This document shows, one piece after another, positions 47,582 through 58,310 of a stretch of 64,000 nt of DNA. The position numbers were made by a program, and so were the translations under genes. How positions within the stretch are numbered: position 1 is the first letter of the stretch; each line of letters opens with the position of its first letter. The notes under the pieces are model-generated. The model was not told the origin of the DNA. It saw nothing but the letters and a program-made list of their open reading frames with translations, and searched no databases. The stretch is from Aquila chrysaetos chrysaetos (taxonomy: Eukaryota > Chordata > Aves > Accipitriformes > Accipitridae), in contig NC_044005.1 of assembly GCF_900496995.4 (NCBI RefSeq), positions 28,215,363 through 28,279,362 of the forward strand, in the 5' to 3' direction.

Positions 47582-48844
47582 GCCTATTCCTCGGTGCCCG
47601 TGAGCAACATGAACTCGGGGCTGGGCTCCATGAACACCATGAACACCTACATGACCATGAACACCATGACGACGAGCGGCAACATGACCTCCAGCTCCTT
47701 CAACATGTCCTACGCCAACACGGGGCTGGGGGCCGGGCTGAGCCCTGGCGCCGTGGCCGGCATGCCGGCGGGCTCGGCAGGGCCGGTGAACGGCATGCCG
47801 GCCAGCGTGGCCGCCATGGGCACGGCGCTGAGCCCCGGTGGCATCAACGCCATGTCTGCCCAGCCAGCCCCCATGAACGGGCTGAGCCCCTATGGCGGCA
47901 TGAACCCCTGCATGAGCCCCATGGCCTACACCCAGTCCAACCTCGGCAGGACGCGGGACGCCAAGACATTCAAGCGGAGCTACCCCCACGCCAAGCCACC
48001 CTACTCCTACATCTCCCTCATCACCATGGCCATCCAGCAGGCACCCAGCAAGATGCTGACGCTGAGCGAGATCTACCAGTGGATCATGGACCTTTTCCCC
48101 TACTACCGACAGAACCAGCAGCGCTGGCAGAACAGCATCCGCCACTCGCTCTCCTTCAACGACTGCTTCGTCAAGGTGGCCCGCTCCCCTGACAAGCCTG
48201 GCAAGGGCTCCTACTGGACCCTGCATCCCGACTCAGGCAACATGTTTGAAAACGGCTGCTACCTCCGCCGGCAAAAGCGCTTCAAGTGCGAGAAGCCAGC
48301 GAACAGCAAAGCCCCTCAGGAGGGAAGGAAAGATCAGGCCGGGGCCTCCAGTTCCAGCTCCAACTCCCCCCTGCACAGAGGCCACAATAAACCAGCGCAG
48401 CTGGACACCACCACCTCCCTCTCTAGCTCCAACCCGTCCACCAGCCCCCAGTCTATGGACCACAGCGGATCGAGCACGGAGCTAAAGACCTCGGCCTCGG
48501 TCGCCTCCTCCACCATCAGCTCCGTCCCCGCCTTGGCCTCCGTCCCGCACCCCCCTCACTCCTTAGCCCACGAACCCCAGCTCCACCTCAAGGGTGATCC
48601 CCACTACTCCTTCAACCACCCTTTTTCCATCAACAACCTCATGTCCTCCTCGGAGCAGCAGCACAAGCTGGACTTCAAAGCCTACGAGCAGGCGCTGCAA
48701 TATTCCTCCTACGGGGCCAGCATCCCCGGCGGGCTGCCCCTGGGCAGCGCTTCCATGGCGGGCCGGAGCAGCATCGAGCCCTCGGCCCTAGAGCCTTCCT
48801 ACTACCAAGGTGTGTATTCCAGACCCGTGCTAAACACCTCCTAG
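47582..48844 (+). CDS. FOXA1: FOXA1 coding exon 2 (forkhead domain)
   Basis: Second and last coding exon, 420 codons plus stop. It follows exon 1 in phase 0, making a 444-residue protein. FOXA1 is a nuclear pioneer transcription factor that binds TRTTKRY sites and opens chromatin in endoderm and epithelial lineages. Visible parts by protein residue: a Met/Asn/Ser/Thr-rich N-terminal activation region (to about 120); the forkhead winged-helix domain at about 160-259 (nt 47987-48286), with [20 protein letters not shown], recognition helix [11 protein letters not shown] and wing 2 basic RRQKRFK; a Ser/Thr/Pro-rich linker; C-terminal conserved region [13 protein letters not shown] at about 370-380; and the terminal [14 protein letters not shown]. 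It is shorter than human FOXA1 (472), mainly through loss of Gly/Ala-rich insertions after the forkhead domain. No damage seen. Confidence 0.98.
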   Translation, partial: AYSSVPVSNMNSGLGSMNTMNTYMTMNTMTTSGNMTSSSFNMSYANTGLGAGLSPGAVAGMPAGSAGPVNGMPASVAAMGTALSPGGINAMSAQPAPMNGLSPYGGMNPCMSPMAYTQSNLGRTRDAKTFKRSYPHAKPPYSYISLITMAIQQAPSKMLTLSEIYQWIMDLFPYYRQNQQRWQNSIRHSLSFNDCFVKVARSPDKPGKGSYWTLHPDSGNMFENGCYLRRQKRFKCEKPANSKAPQEGRKDQAGASSSSSNSPLHRGHNKPAQLDTTTSLSSSNPSTSPQSMDHSGSSTELKTSASVASSTISSVPALASVPHPPHSLAHEPQLHLKGDPHYSFNHPFSINNLMSSSEQQHKLDFKAYEQALQYSSYGASIPGGLPLGSASMAGRSSIEPSALEPSYYQGVYSRPVLNTS

Positions 48845-50195
48845 CTCTGCACCCCCATCGCCAGCGTAAGCCCCTCTCCCCCTCCCCCCCAAGCCCCTTT
48901 CCTGGCTTCTCTCCCCGCTTTCCCTCTCCCTGAGAGAAACCGAGGTGTTTCCGCACGCTGCATACAAAGGACTGTTACTTTTTAATTGTCTCGCAACGCG
49001 TTGTGTGTTGTTATGATCCACCATGACCTCCTGCAAAGCCGGCCCCGTCCCGCTTGTACATACCCCCTCCCATCTCCCCGTCCCCCCCGCCCAGCCCCTC
49101 TCCCCGGAGATCCCCCCTAGCCTTTGCAGGGTGTTATTAAAAAGAAGAAAAAATTGTTGAGCTTGTAAACTACTTGTTTGTGCTTTCTGCCCCCCTCGTC
49201 TCCCCCCTTCTGTGCTCTATAATCTCATGTAAGTTTACAGGTATGTGGCAATACTTTAACAATACGGAGATGAAGAAGTGAGTAGACATTTAAGACTTTT
49301 TTTAATTAAAAAGGCTTTGAAGGACAATACTGCTGTGAAGTAGCAAAACACTAAGAGAATCTCTAAGCAACAAGAGGACTATTTACTTTCTTGGATCATC
49401 CTTTTGATACTCGCAAAATAAACCTTCGGCTAGTACAACCCGCATACACCCAGATGCTGTGGGCCGGATCCTGCACTCCCACGGGGACCAACTGGAGCTT
49501 TGGAGTGCAGGATGCGACCCTTATTTTTTTCCAAGTGTTACCTGTCTTGGGATGTAATATAAAGTTACAAGAGGTCACAGCCAGTCGGATTTTTTTTTTC
49601 CTTCCCATCTGTTACTGAAGATTCTCGTTCATCAGGAACTCTCATCAACATTTGGATGACATGCTTATTTAATTTAAGTGTCTTCATCGTGTACCAGCTA
49701 GAACTGTGTATCTATAACAAGGTTATTTTCCCCCTTCCCCTGGAAACGTTGACTATTACACCGACGCAAGGAAAAGAGGAGACCTCTGTCTCTCTCCCCT
49801 TTTCCAACTTGTTTAATAAATTCCACATCCAATTTTTTTTTGTGGCCGTTTAATTATCGCCATCGTCAGCTTGTTTCATCCAGTGTTAATGCACTTTCCA
49901 CAGTTTTACACGGTGTTAGCATAGCCAGACGGGTTTTATTATTATTCCTGTTCGCTGTCTCAATGTTCTTAATTTATTGCATGGTTTATATTTTTTTTCT
50001 TTCTCCACAGCTGGAAATTGCTTTAAATGACAGTAAAAGAATTACAAGTGAATTTAAGAAATTTTGTTAATTTTATAAATGTGATTGTAATTGAAAAATA
50101 TTTTGATTTAAAACGATAACTGAGAATTTAATGCGTGAAGTATGTTTTTGATCATTTGCAGTTAAGGACTTTAAATAAATCAAATGTTAACAATG
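48845..50195 (+). other. FOXA1: FOXA1 3' UTR (predicted)
   Basis: Sequence after the TAG, at first C-rich, then AT-rich. Polyadenylation signals AATAAA occur at 49417-49422, 49815-49820 and 50174-50179. The last is followed by a T-rich stretch, and GC content jumps just after 50216, so the main transcript end is probably near 50195. Alternative shorter ends are possible. Confidence 0.7.
50174..50179 (+). terminator. FOXA1: Probable FOXA1 polyadenylation signal
   Basis: AATAAA within TTTAAATAAATC, followed within 40 bases by T- and TG-rich sequence. It is the last such signal before a GC-rich region. Confidence 0.6.
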
Positions 50196-50215
50196 CAAGA
50201 TTTCTGCTGTTTTCT

Positions 50216-52690
50216 TTCAAAATTTCTGGGGCGGGTTACGGAGGACGGAGCCAGCCGCCAGAAAAGCAAACCTAGCGCTAAAACGTGGATGTGAAGAGGA
50301 ACGATGTGTACGGCCAAGCCCATGCGGAGGGAAGGAAGGGGACGCGCCCGCAGGGTGTGTGTGCGGCGTGCTGCGCTGCGGTCCTGCCGGCGTGTGCGGG
50401 TGTGCATGGGGTTTTTTGTTTGTTTGTTTGGGGTTTTGGGGGGTTGGGTTATTTTTTTTTAGTTCACGAGGTAGAGGGAGGGAAAAAGCCACCCGAGGCG
50501 GTGCAACCTCCCGGGTGCTTTGTGGCTGGGGGCAGCCAGACCCGGCGTTTCCCCGCCGGACGGGACGACGCCCGAGGGGAGCATGCCTAGCCCTGCTCCA
50601 CCTCGCCCGGGCCTCCGGGAAGGCCGGGCCGGGCTCCCAGCCCGACTCTCGCTTTGCAGCCCTGGCTCCCATCGGCGCCGGTAATAACAGCAGCCGCGCT
50701 GGCGAGCGCTGGTCCCCAGCAAGCGGCATCGGCGCGGGGGGGTGGGGGGGTGTGCGTGTTAAACGTGAACAGATTTCGCTGTGCTCAGCCCCCTTCGTGC
50801 ACGGCCGCCGGATAAAAGAACCGTGTAATTCTCATAATTGTCACATAATTGGCCCCTGACGGGTTAGGGACAGCAGCGACGACCTAAATTTAAGGGTCGA
50901 TTTAGGAAAGCCAAGCCAAGCCAGCGCACCAGAAATCTCACCAAATTCCTCCAGGGCTACTACCCAGCGAAAAACGAGAGAAAAAAAAAAATATCGGAGA
51001 GCCCCTCCGCCCTGGGCTTTGCAGGTGTGGCCGGCCCGGCCGCTGGCAGCCCGGCGGCGAGGGGCCGAGATGCGGGCGCGGCGCTCCCGGCGATGCGGGG
51101 CCGGCGCCGGCGTTGCGCTACGCGGATGCGCTCGGCCGGGCGGAGATTTACCGCGGGTGCCGCCGGGCTGCCGCATGCGGGTCCTGCAGCGGGAGGGAGC
51201 GGGGGTTTGTGCCCGGGACGCCGGGTTTCGCCGGGTACCCCGTGAGCCGGCCGTGCGGCTCCTTCGCCCTCTGCGTTTCCTGAACCGGCCGACACCGACA
51301 GCTCCCAGGGCTGCAAGCTCGGGGTTGCTCGGCACCGAGTCCGGACAGGTGGCTCCTATTTAAAGTCCCGCTTCTTCTGCCAAAAGGAGCTTCGTGCGGA
51401 TAGAGACAGGACGAAGGCCGTTTGCAGCAGGACTTCACTTGTCTCCCACAGACTAGCCTATAGAGAATATGCCACTGCAGAGTGGAGACATTGATTTAAT
51501 GCCTTGGGCTTGTACACAGAAAATATCAATCGACCGACAGCGATAAGGCAGCAGGTTTCACATATCAGCTGAGGAGCACAGACCGTGTGTAATGGAAATA
51601 TTCGGGGCGTGGGTAATAAAAAGGTTTAAGCGGACCGACGCGGCTCCAAACCTCTCATAGATAAGGAGCGGAGCCTGTCACCGCTACAGCCTGTGCCCCT
51701 TCGCCACTCGCCATCAGGATTATATTCCTTCCCTTTCTCCTCGTAGGAAAACGGGGGCTGCGGTGGGCAGTGGTCCACCGACATAACAGGGATGCGGCGC
51801 ACGTTAAAAATGCTCGTACCCGACGCAGAGAGCTGCTGACTTGGAAGTCACCGGAGGGGAGAAGAGTCCCCTCTTTTCTGTCCCGCTCCCAGCTGCCCTG
51901 CTGCTGCTTTAATCCCGTGCTCAAGAAGCCCCCAGCCACACTGCAAAAATAAACTAGAAGTAGGCTCCACAGGAAGAGGGTGCATCCCCCCCACCCCGCA
52001 ATGTGTAGAGGGCAGCTTACGAGCATCTCTCCTTCCAGCCGGACCGCTCACTCTGCGCCGGGAGGGAAGGAGCTGGCGGGTGCGGGGGGTTTTGCCCGTG
52101 TCGGAGGTGCTCTCTCAGCCCCGCGTCCGAGGCACAGGCAAAGCGGGGGCCCGCCAGGTTGCGGGCTCCGGCCGTCGCCGCAATTTATAGGGGAACTTCG
52201 CCTTTTCCTACACGGCAATTATCTCCCACCGGCCACGTGCGAGGGAGCGAAACCGGCTCATTTAACGTCATTAAATACAAGCGGGGAGTAATTCAGGGCG
52301 GCGGGGGATCTCTGTAAAGATTTACGCGGAGTTTGGGCGGTGAGGAGGCCCCCGGCCCGGCCCGGGGCGGGGGGGAGTGGGGGGTGTCGCGGGGGGGGAT
52401 GTCGGGCGCGTTGGCAGGGCGCGCCGGCGGGGCAGGGGCCGTCGAGGCGGCGCGGCGGGGCCGGCCGCCACTCCTCGGGGCTGGGCAGGGGCAGCCCCCG
52501 GTGCCGGGGGCGAGGAGCCGCGGCGGGTCCTGCCCTGGCACAGCGGGACCCTCCTCTGCCGCGGGGTCCGGCGGCCCTGCCTCCGCCGGCAAGGCGGGCG
52601 GGATGGGCCCCTCGCCCGTGGCACCTCCTCGGAGCACCTGCGGACAGCACTTCCCCCCCCGGCGAAGGGACGAGTCGATGGAATAAAAGC
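50216..52690. promoter_or_regulatory. CpG islands downstream of FOXA1
   Basis: GC- and CpG-rich blocks at about 50216-51360 and 52000-52690, separated by more mixed sequence (51360-51960). Overlapping open frames on all strands, none resembling a protein. Clustered islands around a developmental transcription-factor gene are typical of Polycomb-regulated loci (inference). A CACGTG E-box lies near 52236. Confidence 0.55.
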
Positions 52691-52839
52691 AACTTCAGCC
52701 GCCCAAATCAGGGGGGAGAAATAAAATCACAAGTACCTCCTGGGTTGTTTTCCGAGTGCGAATGGACAACACTGACATCTACATCGGCAAACAATCGGAG
52801 GGTGTACGTTTATTGGAAGGAATTAATTTGAAATGTTCG

Positions 52840-53620
52840 GGACTGAAAGATGAGAAAAAATATTTCCTGATCAATTTTCCCCTCTGAAGCTTAGTCGTGT
52901 CAATAAAATATAAGTAAAACGTAAAAGAAGGGCGCGAGAAAACACTTCAGCCGTTGGCATACCTTCAAAAAATTGTTTTGAAATGTTGAGTAGATATTGA
53001 ATACTTGAATGGTTACTGGTGCGTCAACAGAAGCCCGAAATAAATTAATTCCCTTGCTGTAACGCCAACTAGCCTTTAAAAGAGCAATTGACTCGGTTTT
53101 AATTTTACAGTGATATTGTAGATAAAACGCTTGATTGCGATAACAATGCACCTTGTATTATTTCTTTTCTGTTATGATAAAACGGGATCTAGACATATAT
53201 GTGTGATCATATGTGGTTAATCACTCTGAAAAAATATTTTTAAACCAGAGACTCAATAAACATGTACTTTTCGCATGCATTTTCGTGATGATTTTAATTC
53301 GCGAAGAAGCAAATTATCCTCACATAAACATGGGAGAGAAAGTTCTCTCGGGAGGCATATCGATGCATATTTTGTATATATTAACATACATATAATTAAT
53401 ATGTATTTGTTTCCAGGGGAGACAAGTGGAAATATACACAACACACAATGACCAGGCGAAAATCACACCACAATAGTGCACACAGAGTGACCGGGATACG
53501 GAATGTACACGTAAGTCCTCGCAAAACTCCCACGCTACAATATCGTGTTAGGAAATATAGGAGAATGGTTAATAGCTAAAATAAAAACGCAATTAGTTTG
53601 ATTATTTAAATGTCAAGGGC
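52840..53620. promoter_or_regulatory. AT-rich, CpG-retaining block
   Basis: Roughly 780 bases at low GC that nevertheless carry more than 20 CpG dinucleotides, close to the number expected without CpG decay. The TTC6 introns of similar GC have very few. No coding frame is supported. It is a candidate conserved, germline-unmethylated regulatory element. Confidence 0.45.
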
Positions 53621-53700
53621 GGTGCTGCAAGATGGGTCATTTTTTTTCTCCTAATGCAAACCCAGGCTTCTCAGCTACTAGCAAATGCAGAGTAATAACT

Positions 53701-53724
53701 AAAAAAAAAAAAAAAAAAAAAAAA
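53701..53724 (+). repeat. Poly(A) run (24)
   Basis: Uninterrupted A24. No clear retroposed sequence precedes it. Confidence 0.85.
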
Positions 53725-53999
53725 CCAACAAAACCCAAAAAACCACCAGATTGAACGTTTTCTGCGATTTGCAGTGTCGAAAGGTCTTTTTCAGCGGGAG
53801 AAAATAATCGAGGGAAGAGAAGAGTGGAAAACGGGAGGCGATAAGAAGAAAACCTGCCTTTGTTCTCTCTGGTTATTTTCTACTAATTATTCTGCCCATT
53901 GTGACAAAGTAGCAGTTAAGGATAGATTAGTGTAAATAACCTCGCATTTCACTCCCGAACCGTGCAACTTTCTGGCCCAAGCCGTGCCATGGTGTTTGT

Positions 54000-54140
54000 G
54001 TTTCTCCCCTTCACCTCAAACAGAAACTCATTGAGATTTCAGATCTTTGAACTTTGGACAGATCAAACTGCCAGCGCTCACCTTTGTCTCCAGTCATTAG
54101 GATTTAAAACATATGTAGCCTCATGGCAGAATCCATTTGT
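54000..54140. promoter_or_regulatory. Candidate endoderm enhancer motif cluster
   Basis: At 54048-54060 TGAACTTTGGACA resembles an HNF4/RXR-type DR1 site. It overlaps a TCF/LEF-like ATCTTTGAA (54043-54051), with another CTTTGT core at about 54083. HNF4 and TCF factors work with FOXA1 in endoderm. Motif evidence only. Confidence 0.35.
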
Positions 54141-54410
54141 CTCTACGAGGGGAAAAAATTGCAGTCTCCTCTCTTCCCCCCACCCCAAAACTCCTACATT
54201 TAGTTGAATTCATTGAAACGATCATTTCCCGGAATGGCGCCTCTGCTGCGGGAGCATTGCTCGAACGGGTTTTGCCCAGGCGGGTTATTTTAGGGGAAGC
54301 TCGTCGTTATTTTGCTGCTACTGTTTTACTGTTGGTAATCTAATTTTTCCCACGAAATGTTCATACACCTGCTCGTTATTCCAAGGGGGAGCTACCGGCA
54401 GAATGGGAAA

Positions 54411-54411
<1 letters not shown>

Positions 54412-54442
<31 letters not shown>

Positions 54443-54450
54443 ATTATTAT
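54412..54450. repeat. ATT/ATC microsatellite
   Basis: A run of ATC then ATT triplets, directly bordering a CpG island. Confidence 0.85.
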
Positions 54451-55200
54451 TCCAGCCAGCAGGCGGAACACGCGCTGAACCTGAGCGTTGCCGTGCCCCC
54501 GCTGCCCTGGGCGCTCCTCGGCGGTCCCCCCCGGCGGCGGGCGATGCTCGGAAGCGGCGCGGAGGCGACACGGGAGCGGGCGGGCGCGGGGCGCGGGTGC
54601 CTTCCCCCACCGCCCCGGCCTCCTGCCCGGCCCCGGTGGCCCGAGCCTTCCCCAGCGGGAGGCGTTGCCCACCTGTGGTCCAGCCCAGCTCTGGGTTTGC
54701 GACCCCCGTCCTTCGCCTTCCTGGGGTCCCCGCGGGGAATAGCGGGGGGCGGGGGTGGCCGGCTGGACGTGTTTCGGGTGACCGCATTTCTGTTTCCGAA
54801 ATGGGGCCCGTTCGCACCCCTCTTGGCAGAGAAAGGGGGCCGAGCCCGCCGTCGTCCGGGGGAAAACCCACCCCCGTCGGCTGGGGCGGGGGCATACCCT
54901 TCACGGACGGGGCACCCCTTGGCCGTGAGCAGTCAGATGGAGGTGCCGCGTGCCCCGCCCCCCCCCCAGGGCTGGCACCCGCTCCTGGAGGGCTCCGGGA
55001 GCTGCCCCACGCCGCTGAGAGGGGGACCCGCGTGACTGCACCCCACGGCGCGCTAGCGGGGCACGGCACGGGGGGTGCGGGCGCGCTCGGGGGCCCGGCC
55101 GGCCCGCAGCGGGCTCTCACCTCGCTCCCAGCCAGCCCGGGCACCAAGGCGCAGAGCCGCCTGCCCCGGCAGCAGGATCTGGCCCTCTCGCAGCAACCCC
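54451..55200. promoter_or_regulatory. CpG island
   Basis: About 750 bases of dense CpG. The open frames (plus 54403-55035 and 54597-55349; minus 54440-55147) overlap one another and are composition artefacts. No gene recognised. Confidence 0.6.
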
Positions 55201-55500
55201 TTCTACGGCAAACACCGCCTTTGTGCCCGAGACCTCTCTCTAAGTGCTCCCTAATGAATCATCTACATTTGCAATCTACTGCGCAGCAGCTGAAATATAT
55301 TTCCCCCTTTATTCCTTCTCTTCTCCGAGCCTGCCCGGCGGGTTGCTAACACACGTTTCCTCCGGTTATGACCGGCGGAAAATGTAAACATGTTGGTAAC
55401 TAGGAGGTGGGCCTCATTCTGCAAACCGGGGTCTCTCCATAGTGACTCTCAGTAATGACCTCTTTAGCATAATAAAGCCCCGGGGGCGGGGAATCTTTGA
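55201..55500. promoter_or_regulatory. Candidate conserved non-coding element with FOXA site
   Basis: Complex, AT-balanced sequence between CpG islands. It contains GTAAACA (55384-55390), the classic forkhead motif, and nearby CTAATGAATCAT and GCAATCTACTGCGCAG stretches. It might mediate FOXA1 feedback (inference). Confidence 0.35.
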
Positions 55501-55699
55501 ACTGCGGGACAGGAGATTGGAATAAGAGCACGTCTGAACTTATTCAAATGTATGCAACAAGTTTTCGAGTTCTAAGGTTATCTGATGTGACCAACAGACT
55601 TTTTCCCTCGTCTTTTTTTCCTTGCCTGGTTGCTCTATCTAAGGAAGTACTTTACAAACTTCAGGTATGGCATTACGTTATATGAAATGGAAAGAGAAC

Positions 55700-55700
<1 letters not shown>

Positions 55701-55730
<30 letters not shown>
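55701..55730 (+). repeat. Poly(A) run (30)
   Basis: Uninterrupted A30 followed by unique sequence. Confidence 0.9.
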
Positions 55731-55734
<4 letters not shown>

Positions 55735-55879
55735 ACAAACCCAAGCCCCGACCGCACATTTAGTGGAAAAAACCCAGTAACAGAGAAAGATTCCTGTTTG
55801 GAGAGGGGGAATGCCCTGGCCTCCAAACACATGGCAGCCGACCTAACATCACGCCCCGGCCACCAGGAGCCCTGGCAGA

Positions 55880-58310
55880 ACCATCAGAAACTGTGAGCGG
55901 AGGGGACCCCGCACATCCCCACCCGCCCACCGGGGTGCCCCTGTCCCCCCTCCCGGGTGCCGGGCTCACCCCGCCTTCCCGCTGCTTGGCCCCGCGGACA
56001 CCCGAGCAAGCCAAGAGCCACGGAGCATCTCCTCGGGTCTCCCTTAAAAACACCCCCATCGGGGCATCGGTGTCCAGAGGACGGGGGAAAAAAAGAGCCG
56101 CTGGCCGGCGCAGAGCAGAGCTCTCCCCCACCCCGCCCCCCCCCGGGCAATTGTTCCCTTGAGCCCCTATTAATGCGGGACATATGTTATCCACAGGCAG
56201 TAGGCAGCGGTAAGACTTCGCCATCTAACTTGTTGCTCAACTTACGAGGCGGTTCTCATCTTCTCATCAAAAGCCGCCGGTCTTTCTTCAGCCGTATGGA
56301 CAAAAATGTGAACAACAATGCCCGCCTCCCTTCACTTCAAAAGCTGCCATCGCGGAGGCTACCCAGAGAATTTTCTCTCTGCCTTTCATTCCCGGTTTGA
56401 AAAAAGGCACTACAGGGCCAAGGCGCTCCTAATACTCTTTGATGGGGATTGAATTCATTATCTCCAATAACACAATTGTGCTTGGCCAACGAAAAGAGCA
56501 AAGTAATACTCATCTAGAATTAGAGAGCGGGGCTCAGAAGAAAGGGAGCGGGAGGGTGAGGGGGGTGGGGGCATTTCAAAGGAAAGGGGGGGGGGTGGAA
56601 ATGAGAAAACACCTATATCGAAAATCGGCTTGGAAGGAGGGGGTCCCCAGAAGTTTAAATTACAGAAGTGTATTAAGTGGCGCATTGTACGGCTCAAGGC
56701 GCGTTGGTGGTCTGACTGCGCATTCCTCCCTCCGCCGGCCGAGTCGGCACCGGCTGCGGTGGAGCTTCTTGACATTTCCCTCCCCGGGACGGCCCCGGGG
56801 CCGGCGGGCCCCGCCGCTCCGCGACCTGCCCCGGCGCCCCCCGGCGCCCGTCCCCGTGGCAGCCGGGCTGCAGGCGGGGGGACCTCCCTGCCTTGGGCCG
56901 CCGGCCCTTGCCCGGGTGCGGCCGCAGCACCTGCGGTCCCCGCGGGCTCACGCTGGCGTGGCGGAGGTGAAGCAGCGACGGGGAACGGCCGCAAGTACAG
57001 AGCAGCCAAGCAAGCAAACGGCCCCTTCCCCTCCCACCCGCCCGCCACCTCCAGGGACGGCAGGGACCCCCAGAAGGCTCTCCTAGCAGGGCTCGGGACC
57101 GGGGCTCTCAGCACCGTCCCACCCCGACGCCGTCCAGGGTGTTGCAATGGGTGTGCAAACGAACCCCACCGAGGGTTACCGCCGCCGGTGGCAGCAGGCG
57201 CAGCCCGGGATGCCGCGGATTCGGTCCCGTCGGTGGAGGGCAAGAGAGGGAGGAATGAATGAATGGTCGAGCGAATGAATGAATGAACGAACGAACGGAG
57301 CGAATGAATGAATAACGCACACATAAATAAATAAATATTCGAGCACAAAAATCAACCGATTGGAAAACCGCTGTGTTAATATGAGAGATTAAAATATTTG
57401 CCTGTTTGGCTTCCAGCGTAAATGTTTTCTATCGGGTGTTATCCAAACAGGCTAATTTTCAAAGCCAAGCAAAATACAGCGACGAGCGGTTAAAAGCATT
57501 GCACGCGTGACAGGCGGTTACGGGGCCCTGTGCGGATGCGTGTCACACGCGTGTCCGCAGGCACGCGAGGCGGCGGCGAGGTGGGCTAGAGCTGCACACC
57601 TCCGTGTCTCACGTGTCTCCGCGCACCGGCACACACACACGCATCCATCCCACCGCAGAACCCACTTGTGCCGCCCAACTCCCCAGCGCCCACGGCAGGG
57701 CCCCCCGAGGAGTTTACGCCGGCGTGGAAGACCAAGGGGGAGCGGCCGGGGCGGCCAGAGCTGCGCCCGCGGGGCCCCAGGGAAAGGCGCGGACCCCCAG
57801 CCTCACCCCCCGGGTGTTTGCCACACGTTGCCAACGATGTCTTCCGAACCGTTTTTCCGAGACAATGCCCTTTAGGCGTTGGCAGTCACACGGAAGGGGC
57901 CCAGCAAAGCGTATCGGTCACCCAGGGACTTCCTGGCTGTTCCCGGGGGGGGCAGGGGGACACCCCGCTTCCCCAGAGTCAAATTGCGTGCCGGGGAGCA
58001 GGAGTCCTCCCACCCCACCCTGAACTGGGAGCCGGGAACCCTAAACTGGCCAGCTGAGGAATTCCGTCTGGGAACAAGAAATCCCATCGCCTTCGGTGGA
58101 AGGGTTGCCCCAACAAGGGACACATCGGCCAAAGGGGGGGACAGGAGGGGAGAGAGAGACGACCTCTTCCAGCCCCCGTGGGGGTTTCCTTTCCTCATGT
58201 GCAATAACGCTGACCCCGTCGCCTTTTCCTCTCACAAGACAAAGCTGACCTTGACGGGACTGGTTTCTGTGGATCCACGCTCCTCCTTTTAAACACTCCC
58301 TGGACGGGGG
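55880..58310. promoter_or_regulatory. CpG-rich blocks, no gene
   Basis: CpG-rich blocks at 55880-56170, 56700-57240 and 57500-58000 alternate with AT-balanced, complex segments (56410-56520, 57340-57490). The second of these holds TATTTGCC and TGTTTGG forkhead-like sequences. Long overlapping frames on both strands are not supported as genes. Confidence 0.5.
57252..57338. repeat. GAAT/GAAC/AAAT tetranucleotide repeat
   Basis: Imperfect tetranucleotide array with GAAT, GAAC and AAAT subruns. Confidence 0.85.

Noticed and set aside
47132-48226. 364-residue open frame antisense to FOXA1 exon 2
   Set aside because: It mirrors the real FOXA1 codons in GC-rich sequence. The His/Gly/Val-rich product resembles no family and is a shadow of the forkhead exon.
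54403-58292. Long frames of up to about 300 residues downstream of FOXA1
   Set aside because: Same composition artefact, with overlapping frames on both strands, including Ser/Phe-rich translation of the GAAT repeat.
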